Source: Parachlamydiaceae bacterium (lineage in GTDB: Bacteria > Chlamydiota > Chlamydiia > Chlamydiales > Parachlamydiaceae). From it: 5,093 nucleotides of DNA. The DNA lies in assembly GCA_013414685.1 (NCBI GenBank), contig CP058704.1:1576380-1581472 (forward strand). The letters are read 5' to 3'. Positions 1 through 5,091 of this stretch are shown here, in pieces. A program made the position numbers and the translations under genes. Position 1 is the stretch's first letter; every line of letters begins with the position of its first letter. The notes under the pieces are model-generated. The model made no database searches. It had not been told where the DNA came from and saw only the letters and a program-made list of their open reading frames with translations.

Positions 1-261
1 TTTAGGAGCTGAATAGTAACAAATATTTTGAAAATCAACAGGAGGATAGTGCACATTAGGCCATTGCGGCTCTTCCGATTCCAGCCATTTTTGGTAGGCT
101 TTTAATCTAAACTCAAGCAGAAAATCAGGCTCGTTTTTCTTGGCAGAAATCGCTCTGATCATGTCTTCATTTAAGCCCTTGGGAAGACTATCCATTTCGA
201 CTGTCGTAGAAAATCCGTATTTATAATCGGATTGACCCATAAAGGCTTCTTGCGTAGCCAT
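1..261 (-). CDS. sufB: SufB, Fe-S cluster assembly scaffold protein (N-terminal 87 codons, runs off left edge)
   Basis: SufB is part of the cytosolic SufBCD scaffold that assembles Fe-S clusters and passes them to apoproteins. The 87 codons in the window are open without a break and match the family N-terminus: KYGFSTTVE near residue 14, then GLNEDMIRAISAKKNEP around 29-45, LEFRLKAYQKWLE around 49-61, PQWPNVHYP around 66-74, and DFQNICYYSAPK at the edge. The YYSAPK block precedes the Cys/catalytic core, which lies outside the window. The ATG at 261 is chosen because it has a Shine-Dalgarno GGAGAG (265-270) four bases upstream and gives the usual SufB N-terminal length. sufC, sufD and sufS would be expected to follow on the minus strand beyond the window (family knowledge, not seen). 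Neighbouring accessory genes are broken but this one shows no lesion. Confidence 0.95.
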   Translation of the reverse strand, partial: MATQEAFMGQSDYKYGFSTTVEMDSLPKGLNEDMIRAISAKKNEPDFLLEFRLKAYQKWLESEEPQWPNVHYPPVDFQNICYYSAPK

Positions 262-376
262 TTTCTCTCCATTAATGATCCAAAAAGAATACCACAGGAA
301 ACTCAATATAAAAAGTAAAAAACGAGACAAAAGTGCGTTTTCTCAAACGGTTAAACTTACTAAACAACAACTTTCT

Positions 377-405
377 AGTATATATTTTAAATTATTAATT
401 GTCAA
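377..405 (-). promoter_or_regulatory. Sigma70-type promoter for sufB
   Basis: Read on the minus strand there is a perfect -35 TTGACA (405-400), a 17-base spacer and a -10 TATACT (382-377, five of six consensus bases). Transcription would start near 370, leaving an untranslated leader of about 110 nt before the sufB ATG at 261. It is the strongest promoter match in the window. I saw no recognisable IscR or iron-repressor operator around it. Confidence 0.75.
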
Positions 406-442
406 TATGATAGAATCTCTAATTTTAAAATTAAAATTATTC

Positions 443-469
443 TTGTTTTTGGACATAATATTGTAAAAT
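443..469 (+). promoter_or_regulatory. Possible weak promoter for the vapBC remnant
   Basis: A -35-like TTGTTT (443-448) and a -10-like TAAAAT (464-469) are spaced by only 15 bases, upstream of a good Shine-Dalgarno AAGGAG (479-484) and the vapB ATG at 494. The surrounding ACATAATATT...AATAATGTGT (454-476 area) is an imperfect inverted repeat, of the kind VapB proteins bind for autorepression. In so AT-rich a context both could be chance. Confidence 0.3.
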
Positions 470-493
470 AATGTGTAAAAGGAGAAAAATTTT

Positions 494-689
494 ATGCTAA
501 ATCATCTTAATTTCGATTCACATCTACTTGAAGAAGCTAAAAACTTGGAGGATTTAAATATAAAAAGATGCCATTCATGCAGCCCTAACTGAATATGTGA
601 ATCGTCATAAACAATTACAGATAATAAGTCTTTTTGATTCCATTAATTCCAATCCCGACTAGGATTATAAAAAGAGACGAAAAAAATGA
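494..689 (+). pseudogene. vapB: VapB-type antitoxin, pseudogene (frameshift plus nonsense codon)
   Basis: VapB antitoxins of this family (about 65 residues) bind their operator through the N-terminal half and neutralise the VapC ribonuclease with the C-terminal tail. From ATG 494 (Shine-Dalgarno AAGGAG at 479-484) the frame reads MLNHLNFDSHLLEEAKNLED, the DNA-binding half with the family's LNxDxxLLEEA motif, and ends at a stop at 590-592. Moving one frame over at the A-run 562-566 gives KDAIHAALTEYVNRHKQLQ followed by IISLFDSINSNPD, the usual AL.EYV.R...L..LFG-type helix. This frame then hits TAG at 660-662 where the family has an aromatic residue, and continues as DYKKRRKK, the typical basic VapB tail, to TGA 687-689. 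That stop overlaps the vapC ATG, as in working vapBC operons. One frameshift and one nonsense mutation make it inactive unless the bases are wrong. Confidence 0.75.
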
Positions 690-874
690 TGAATGTCCTC
701 ATAGATGCTTCTTTAAGATCAGTAGCTTTAAGAAGTAAAATGACAATGAAAAAATTAGAGTTTAAACAAAGCTACGTGAATTAATAGAACAACATTGCGT
801 AAAAATAATTGGTCCGATCCGTCAAGAACTTCTTTGAAGAAGGATCGCAACAAAATTTTCAAAACTTAAAATAG
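686..874 (+). pseudogene. vapC: VapC-type PIN-domain toxin, truncated pseudogene
   Basis: VapC toxins are PIN-domain Mg2+-dependent RNases of about 130 residues with four acidic residues. The start at 686 (or 689) overlaps the vapB stop as ATGA. The first frame reads MMNVLIDASLRSVALRSK, with the first catalytic Asp in LIDAS; the family usually has DTSVW here, so the Trp is replaced by Arg. After a frame change near 760-772 the text becomes LRELIEQHCVKIIGPIRQELL, which carries the second conserved acidic residue (Glu of RQELL). A further change near 832-836 gives EEGSQQNFQNLK, ending at TAG 872-874. Only about 63 codons remain. The C-terminal half, holding the last two acidic residues, is absent, and the sequence runs directly into the 3' end of the convergent gene at 886. 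The IGPIRQELL block is the most diagnostic element. Confidence 0.72.
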
Positions 875-884
875 GTGTATTTTA
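867..884. terminator. Possible AT-only bidirectional hairpin between convergent genes
   Basis: TAAAATA (867-873) and TATTTTA (878-884) form a 7-bp stem around the loop GGTG, at the point where the vapC remnant and the minus-strand Inc-like gene converge. The position suits a shared terminator and the flanks are T/A-rich, but with no G-C pairs the stem is weak. Confidence 0.3.
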
Positions 885-1541
885 TTTAATTGACCAAAGT
901 GAGTTTAATCTTCTCGTAGCTTTGCTGCAATTGCTCGAGTTGAGCTTCCTCTCTTTAAGTTCTTTACCTAAGGCTGCAAACCTTTCTTTAGCCTGAATCT
1001 CATTAGTCGATTCATTTTCTGCGTCGTTAAGAGCTTGCTTGCCTTCCTCAATCTTATTTTTGCATGCCTGGATCTGAAGATGAGTTTTGTAAAGCTGATA
1101 AAAGTCTTGAAGATGTTTAAGTGAAGACAGTTGATGGAACCAGGGATTAGATTGGATAAACAACACAAATGTTTCCTCTGAGAAATGCTGTTTGTAGCTT
1201 TCTAATTTTTTCATTTCCTCTATATTTTGATTGCAAGCCTTTTTGGCTTTATCGACGGCACCATCAGGAAAACGCAAATGTTGAGCATTTCCGCCTTTTC
1301 CCAACGCTGCCAATAAACAATCGAAAGGCGCTGTAATCACAGCTAATCCAAGAGCAACTCCCAGCGCGATTATTCCTGACACGCCCGCTGCTACCAAAAC
1401 GATAGGAACCATCAATGGAGAAACCAAAAAGCCTGTTAATAGAGTGAGCCCCAAAAACATTCCGCCGACTATTCCAACACGCTGTAGAATTTGTTGAGCA
1501 CGAACGCTGGTTTTTTTGCTCAATTTTTGCTTTTTGAGCAT
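882..1541 (-). CDS. Longest unbroken frame of Inc-like copy 1 (hydrophobic domain and coiled coil)
   Basis: This 219-codon frame is the part of the frameshifted gene 2023-886 that automated callers would report as a protein. It contains the bilobed hydrophobic domain (about residues 22-81) and a long charged helical region with KAKKACNQNIEEMKKLESYK and LYKTHLQIQACKNKIEEGK. Its ATG at 1541 has no Shine-Dalgarno and lies inside the upstream coding frame. Its last 20 or so codons, SSNCSKATRRLNSLWSIK, are out of frame: the neighbouring frame gives a much better coiled-coil end. It is therefore best read as a fragment, not an independent gene, though internal initiation cannot be excluded. Confidence 0.35.
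   Translation of the reverse strand: MLKKQKLSKKTSVRAQQILQRVGIVGGMFLGLTLLTGFLVSPLMVPIVLVAAGVSGIIALGVALGLAVITAPFDCLLAALGKGGNAQHLRFPDGAVDKAKKACNQNIEEMKKLESYKQHFSEETFVLFIQSNPWFHQLSSLKHLQDFYQLYKTHLQIQACKNKIEEGKQALNDAENESTNEIQAKERFAALGKELKERKLNSSNCSKATRRLNSLWSIK
1517..1540. other. Perfect 7-bp inverted repeat abutting the A7 frameshift site
   Basis: TGCTCAA (1517-1523) and TTGAGCA (1534-1540) can pair across a 10-base loop. In the minus-strand transcript the hairpin is followed immediately by the A7 tract (1511-1517) at which the Inc-like copy 1 gene changes frame. On the plus strand it resembles a terminator followed by a broken T-run, but no plus-strand gene ends here. Confidence 0.4.
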
Positions 1542-1800
1542 TTATTTGGTTTTGGATGATAATTTTATTGATTGTCTCCTCTGGTTTTTTACCTGATAGG
1601 GAATTAGCTGCAGAATCAATGTTAGCATTCAGAAAGACATGTTTGTGGGCAGAAGTCAATTGCTTTTTTATTGAAGAAGGAATGTTCTCCTTTTCCAAAA
1701 TTTTGGCTATTTCTTTTGCTTCAGAATAATCTAAAGTATGGCTACGAAAATAGTCTTTCACAAACTTTCCAAAAACTTTAGATTTTCTTTTTCAACGGAA

Positions 1801-1818
1801 AAATTTTTAAGAGATCGA
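1801..1818. repeat. 18-bp exact direct repeat, copy A
   Basis: The 18 bases here are identical to 2135-2152, 334 bases away. On the coding (minus) strand both copies encode the residues RSLKNF. This copy is in the N-terminal third of Inc-like copy 1. Confidence 0.8.
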
Positions 1819-2040
1819 TCTATTAGAGCGTTTCTGTCCGCGACAACAATTTCTCCTTGCGGACCATAGTAAAAGGTTGGATTTTTAAAATTTGGGATTT
1901 GACTGAAGGCTAGGACTGCTTCTTTGATTTTTGTACTGTTTCAGGGTTGGACAAACGCAATTTTTCTTCTTCTTTTTGTCGCGTCGAATAGAATCTTTGA
2001 AAATTTGTTACGTTAAGACTCATTAGATTTCCTTATTAAA

Positions 2041-3135
2041 TTAAATATTAAGCTCTTCCAACTCCATCCTGCAGCGTAAACGTTGTTTTTCATAGTTTCT
2101 GATCGCCTGGACGGAGTTTTCTAACTGCTTATTGAAATTTTTAAGAGATCGAGTTCTTTTGAATATCTTCCAGATTTTCAAGAGAAGCTCTCATAGTTTC
2201 AATTTTGGCTTTTTGACGTACTATAAGCGATTCAATCTCTTTGATTCTTATGTTTTCTTGTTTGACACGTGTTTCTGCTTTGTAAAAATGATAATAAGGT
2301 TCAAAATCTTTTTTATCCTTTCAGGATCGATGTCAGCAATTAACTCTTTAAATTCTTCCTTCTCAGCATCTGTAAGGCTGATTTTTCGCTGATTTAAACC
2401 TTGCAAAGGAGCTAAATGCTCTGCACAAATTTCTTTCGATTTCTTTTTGCGTCCTCATACCGTCCGCCAAAAATAGCAATGGGAATTACTACACCAAGAA
2501 AGACCACGGGGAGTGCAAGGAGCGAAATAGGAAAGAAAACAGCCATGACAATGCTTGCTGTAATTCCTGCTCCAAATCCTACCGAAGTTAAAACGGCAGG
2601 AATTATCAGTTTTTCTTAGGCTTTTAGTTTGTCTTTTTCGTTTTGTATGATTTGTTGGTGGAATTCAATCGTACCATCTATTTTTTGATTAAACTCTTGT
2701 AGAGCAGACTCAAGGAAGTCGTTTAAAGGGGATGAGGATTCAACTATAGGTGTTTCCATATTTTTTAAAATATGGTTGCGTATTTTTCCAACTTCCCAAG
2801 AATTAACTACATGAAGAGACTCAATGGAGGGAATAAGAATTTTTGCTTCCTCTGTATTTACTGCATGCGTTTTTAAGTATTTTTTAACAAAGTGAAGATA
2901 CGGATTCACAACCCAATAGATTTGATCCCAGTCCTGATAACCCTTCTTGGCAATCACACGAAAACTGCCATCAGAATTGAAAGTTAAAGAATTAACTCGC
3001 CCCTTTTTACAAAATTGGAAATCACCTCGTTGTTTTTTTATTTTTTCAATGATCTCTGGGTTCGTGCTTTGATTTTTTCATTTTGAAGAAGTTTATTGTA
3101 ATAATTTTTCTCTTTTATATTAAAAATGAAATCAT
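2041..3135 (-). pseudogene. Inc-like membrane/coiled-coil protein, copy 2 (frameshifts and nonsense codon)
   Basis: No named family is recognised; it is a diverged paralogue of the gene at 2023-886. Aligned blocks are NPEIIEKIKK (versus NPETVQKIKE), TFNSDGSFRVIAKK, and HFVKKYLKTHAVNTEEAK (versus SFVKDYFRSHTLDYSEAK). A hydrophobic bilobed domain follows at 2609-2463 (LIIPAVLTSVGFGAG onward), then YEDAKK and a long coiled coil (KEIESLIVRQKAKIETMRAS) ending RMELEELNI at stop 2041-2043. The start is uncertain: ATG 3135 is used because the predicted transcript begins near 3157, while ATG 3159 would lie at or before that point. Lesions: frame changes near 3115, 3066, 2444-2448, 2309-2314 and 2138-2160, and an in-frame TAA at 2616-2618 just before the hydrophobic domain, after which the same frame resumes as EKLIIPAVL. 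It is the most damaged gene here. Confidence 0.62.
2135..2152. repeat. 18-bp exact direct repeat, copy B
   Basis: Identical to 1801-1818. This copy falls in the C-terminal coiled coil of Inc-like copy 2, next to one of its frame changes, so the two copies do not occupy equivalent positions in the paralogues. Confidence 0.8.
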
Positions 3136-3162
3136 TTAAACCAAATAATTAATTTTCATCTA

Positions 3163-3190
3163 ATTATATATTAAATGCACAATTTTTCAA
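3163..3190 (-). promoter_or_regulatory. Internal sigma70-type promoter before Inc-like copy 2
   Basis: On the minus strand, -35 TTGAAA (3190-3185, five of six), a 16-base spacer and -10 TATAAT (3168-3163, perfect) lie across the stop codon of the NADAR gene. Transcription would start near 3157. This would allow the two Inc-like genes to be transcribed separately from the NADAR gene upstream. Confidence 0.5.
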
Positions 3191-3747
3191 ATAATTATTT
3201 TAAAAATAGAATATTGAGAGATAAATTGATTGACCTGACTTAATTTTTGACGATTCATTTGTTTGTGCTGGTCCGTCACAATGGGCATCTGGGTTTGTCC
3301 AGCTCGGATGGCCATTAACATTAACCCGAGAGCATTGTCGCCCGATCCATCATGATTGTCAGACCAATGTTTATCTTTTCCGGGACGATTATTGTGTTCT
3401 ATTAAGAAAGATTCGCCAGTAGAATTGAGTAAGGTTTTCAAAGCAGGATTTTTGAATTTAATATTTAAAATCATCCACATCACTTGATCGCGTAATCCAT
3501 TTTGCCATTGGCTATGGTAGGTATTAGGAAATTGTTGATCTAATGCACGAGAAAGCTGAAAGGCTTTTTCTCCATCAGCAGAACGAAATTGCTCCATAGC
3601 AAGATCAGATAGAATAGGAAGACCTGGGCGCTCCATGCTAATGTAAATCCACTTAATATGTTGAAAAGCAGCCTCTGCGCACTCATACGTATCAAACATG
3701 TGTTGTTTCAGAAGAGGATTTGTTTCTGCATTTTTTATGTCTTTCAT
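3187..3747 (-). CDS. Unbroken frame holding most of the NADAR domain
   Basis: This 186-codon frame carries the larger, catalytic part of the NADAR domain: FDTYECAEAAFQ (near residue 19), LRDQVMWMILNIKFKNP, LLNSTGESFLIEHNNRPGKD, then HWSDNHDGSGDNALG and LMLMAIRAG, followed by a tail PIVTDQHKQMNRQKLSQVNQ. It begins with ATG 3747, which overlaps the stop of the preceding frame as ATGA (3747-3744), so translational coupling is formally possible. However, the first NADAR strand (FYKNGITAFLGNF) is encoded in the preceding frame, and a NADAR fold lacking it would be incomplete. The simplest reading is therefore a frameshift inside one gene. There is no clear Shine-Dalgarno at the ATG. Confidence 0.5.
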   Translation of the reverse strand: MKDIKNAETNPLLKQHMFDTYECAEAAFQHIKWIYISMERPGLPILSDLAMEQFRSADGEKAFQLSRALDQQFPNTYHSQWQNGLRDQVMWMILNIKFKNPALKTLLNSTGESFLIEHNNRPGKDKHWSDNHDGSGDNALGLMLMAIRAGQTQMPIVTDQHKQMNRQKLSQVNQFISQYSIFKIII

Positions 3748-3857
3748 ATCCAGCTTCGACAGAAAAAGTTCCCCAGAAAAGCAGTGATGCCATTTTTATA
3801 AAAAGCAATCGTGTCAAATTGATTTGATTGAAAAATTTTTAAAGGTGTTAAACTAAC

Positions 3858-4091
3858 CTCTTCATCGCTTCCTGGAATCAAAGAGGCAATTTCCCTATTG
3901 ATATACTTTTGCGCTTTTTCGGGGCCCCACAAAGCAGGAGTCGCTTTTGACACTTCATCTCTAAATGCTTTTCTTGGATTTTGCGATTGAATAATTCGAT
4001 CATAAATTTCCAGAATTGCAGTTTGCTGTGTAGATGTATAGTGATTGTGACGCTGCTTTAAAAAATCAACAATCTTTTCGCGGTTAGGATC
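3858..4091 (-). repeat. Intragenic module, repeat 2 (78 codons)
   Basis: An uninterrupted 78-codon unit beginning DPNREKIVDFLKQRHNHY, through AILEIYDRIIQSQNPRKAF and LWGPEKAQKYINREIASLIP. About half of its residues are identical to repeat 1 when aligned by eye. Landmarks shared by both copies are FLK.R.NHY, AIL..YD, NPR.AF, WG.EKAQ and IN.EIA.LIP. I do not recognise the module. It is predicted helical and sits directly before the NADAR domain. Confidence 0.85.
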
Positions 4092-4138
4092 CGCTTGCAG
4101 TTTTTGGTTGACTTTTGCTGAAAAATTGCATCCGCATT

Positions 4139-4364
4139 TTCTTTATTCTGGGGAATTAAAATTGCAATTTCCTGATTGATAAATTGTGCTTTTTCCTCCC
4201 CCAATGCTGTGTGATCCCATCTACAACTAAAGCTTTGAATGCCTCTCTTGGATTTTCCTGAAGAGCGGCCTGGTCGTAAAAGGATAAAATAGCCTTTCGT
4301 TGGTGTGGCTTATAATGATTGGAGCGTTCCTTTAAAAATTCTCTATCTTTTCTTTTGTTGCATC
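4139..4364 (-). repeat. Intragenic module, repeat 1 (76 codons, two one-base deletions)
   Basis: Begins DATKEKIENFLKERSNHY, then KAILSFYDQAALQENPREAF and HWGEEKAQFINQEIAILIP. The span of 226 bases equals 76 codons minus two bases, which matches the two single-base deletions inferred at 4334-4338 and 4198-4202. Repeat 2 has no lesions and serves as the template for that inference. Confidence 0.85.
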
Positions 4365-4774
4365 CTTTACCTCTTCTTCCTCGCTTTTGAATTGAAGATC
4401 TGGGGTAAAAGAGGGTTTTTGAACCCCGCAAGCTGAGCCAATTCATTGATTTTTGTAGAAATGTGGATTTTCCTTTCAGGATGATTTATATTAAAATGTG
4501 TGATTTTTTCTTTTAACTTATTAGCTAATAAAGATTTATGATCTGACTCTACTTGCTGATAATTGTCTACATTTTGTGTAAAAATTGATACAACTCTTTG
4601 AAAATCATAACTTTCTAGGTGAAAAACTTTAATTGCAAGCCAAGTCCATAAACTATATCGGCTCACAGCTTTAAGCTCAGATCCATTAACTTTCAAAATG
4701 TATTGATCGCTTGATAAAAATTTATGCATCTCAGCTAATGAAAAGTTCATGGGACATCCTTTATTAGTAAACTA

Positions 4775-4802
4775 ATTATATAAAAAAATATAAAATATAC
4801 AA
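4775..4802 (-). promoter_or_regulatory. Promoter for the NADAR-Inc-like unit
   Basis: On the minus strand, -35 TTGTAT (4802-4797, four of six), a 16-base spacer and a perfect -10 TATAAT (4780-4775) stand just before the Shine-Dalgarno (4756-4762) and ATG 4750. They fill the 56-base gap after the Cys-rich gene. No strong terminator for that gene is seen in the gap, so read-through from it is also possible. Confidence 0.5.
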
Positions 4803-4806
4803 TTAT

Positions 4807-5091
4807 TTAAAAATCATCTTTAAAAAGGGATTTAAAGCGATCTTTTGGATCTAATTTATTTTTTTGAATTTCATCCCCAAAAGTTTTTTCAACATCCTGG
4901 CTTGAAATTTTTGGATGGGAGGGCCCTTCGCCTAAGGGTTCAAAATCTTCGCAAAAATTATTGGCGGTCCGATCGGCTATGTATTCAGTTCCAGGAACTG
5001 CACAATCATTAGGAAGTCCAGGTTTATAGTTGCGGCAATTTTTACAGCAGTGCAGATAAAAACTGCATTGATCGCAAAGGGCTCTGAAAGG
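4807..5091 (-). CDS. Cysteine-rich conserved protein, C-terminal 94 codons (runs off right edge)
   Basis: The frame is open from the window edge to TAA 4809-4807. The part seen starts with a cysteine cluster: ALCDQCSFYLHCCKNCRNYK holds CxxC, then CCxxC, within residues 6-19 of the fragment. A further Cys follows in PNDCAVPGTEYIADR, and another in NNFCEDFEPLGEG. Paired CxxC motifs suggest one or two zinc ribbons, and the N.C..P..E...DR...NFC.DF pattern looks like a conserved bacterial domain of unknown function; no enzyme is claimed. The tail (KNKLDPKDRFKSLFKDDF) is charged and lacks structure motifs. Unlike the genes that follow it on this strand it shows no frameshift. The start codon is outside the window. 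Confidence 0.75.
   Translation of the reverse strand, partial: PFRALCDQCSFYLHCCKNCRNYKPGLPNDCAVPGTEYIADRTANNFCEDFEPLGEGPSHPKISSQDVEKTFGDEIQKNKLDPKDRFKSLFKDDF

Larger units (their letters stand above)
262..493. other. Divergent intergenic region between sufB and the vapBC remnant
   Basis: This AT-rich spacer of 232 bases separates two divergently transcribed loci. It contains the sufB promoter (377-405, minus), the sufB ribosome binding site (265-270) and a weak plus-strand promoter before vapB (443-469). A 63-codon plus-strand open frame crosses it at 275-466, but its translation is low-complexity and it overlaps the sufB promoter, so it is not treated as a gene. No RNA gene or hairpin terminator was seen. 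Confidence 0.6.
886..2023 (-). pseudogene. Inc-like membrane/coiled-coil protein, copy 1 (frameshifted)
   Basis: No named family is recognised. Joining frames gives about 379 codons. The start ATG 2023 has Shine-Dalgarno AAGGAA (2029-2034). Order of parts: a charged N-terminal segment (MSLNVTNFQRFYSTRQKEEE), a region with NPTFYYGPQGEIVVADR, a helical FVKDYFRSHTLDYSEAKE stretch, a bilobed uncharged hydrophobic domain of about 60 residues (1478-1299, VGIVGGMFLG onward), and a C-terminal coiled coil ending EAQLEQLQQSYEKIKLTLVN at stop 886-888. A paired hydrophobic hairpin plus coiled coil is the layout of chlamydial inclusion-membrane proteins, which are type III-secreted, so a host-facing role is an inference. 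Frame changes are needed at about 1939 (A5 run), 1757-1760 (missing T), 1511-1517 (A7 on the coding strand) and 950. Most look like one-base losses. It lies 17 nt after its paralogue and was probably cotranscribed with it. Confidence 0.65.
3187..4750 (-). pseudogene. Multidomain protein with two tandem modules and a C-terminal NADAR (YbiA-like) domain, frameshifted
   Basis: Reconstructed length is about 520 codons. ATG 4750 has Shine-Dalgarno AAAGGAT (4756-4762). Parts in order: a unique N-terminal region (LKVNGSELKAVSRYSLWTWL, about residues 19-38), a short acidic linker (FKSEEEEVKDAT), two tandem modules of about 77 residues (4364-4139 and 4091-3858), and a NADAR domain (about 3809-3305). 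NADAR shows IAFYKNGITAFLGNF, the Glu-bearing CAEAAFQHIKW, KFKNPALKTLLNSTGE and DGSGDNALGLMLMAIR. Family knowledge: NADAR/YbiA proteins cleave N-glycosidic bonds, in riboflavin precursors or in ADP-ribosylated guanine (DarT1 antitoxins). Which applies here is not shown. Frame changes at 4416-4420, 4334-4338, 4198-4202 and 3744-3750; the first three are single-base losses in homopolymers. Probably first gene of a unit with the Inc-like genes. Confidence 0.72.

Noticed and set aside
275..466. 63-codon plus-strand open frame between sufB and vapB
   Set aside because: Its translation is low-complexity (K, L, I rich), it has no Shine-Dalgarno, and it overlaps the sufB promoter on the other strand.
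829..842. CTTCTT-TG-AAGAAG hairpin as a terminator
   Set aside because: The loop is only two bases, there is no T-run after it, and it falls within recognisable VapC coding sequence.
968..1168. 66-codon minus-strand frame
   Set aside because: A shadow of the Inc-like copy 1 coding frame, with no features of its own.
1511..1517. Classical -1 programmed slippery site (A AAA AAC) at the A7 run
   Set aside because: The heptamer is present in the right phase, but the frame needed afterwards is +1 (equivalently -2), not -1, so a standard -1 signal would not restore the protein.
1517..1548. Rho-independent terminator on the plus strand
   Set aside because: The 7-bp stem is followed by a T-rich stretch, but no plus-strand gene lies upstream and the site is inside a minus-strand coding region.
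2132..2619. Two plus-strand open frames of 86 and 67 codons
   Set aside because: They are antisense to the coiled coil and hydrophobic domain of Inc-like copy 2 and resemble no family; the minus-strand reading has a clear paralogue.
3858..4364. CRISPR array or DNA-level satellite
   Set aside because: The two units are diverged protein-coding repeats (about half identical as protein), with only short shared DNA words and no spacers.
3187..4750. A DarT1/NADAR toxin-antitoxin pair
   Set aside because: A DarT-type ADP-ribosyltransferase should be adjacent, but neither neighbour shows such motifs; the nearby vapBC remnant is unrelated.
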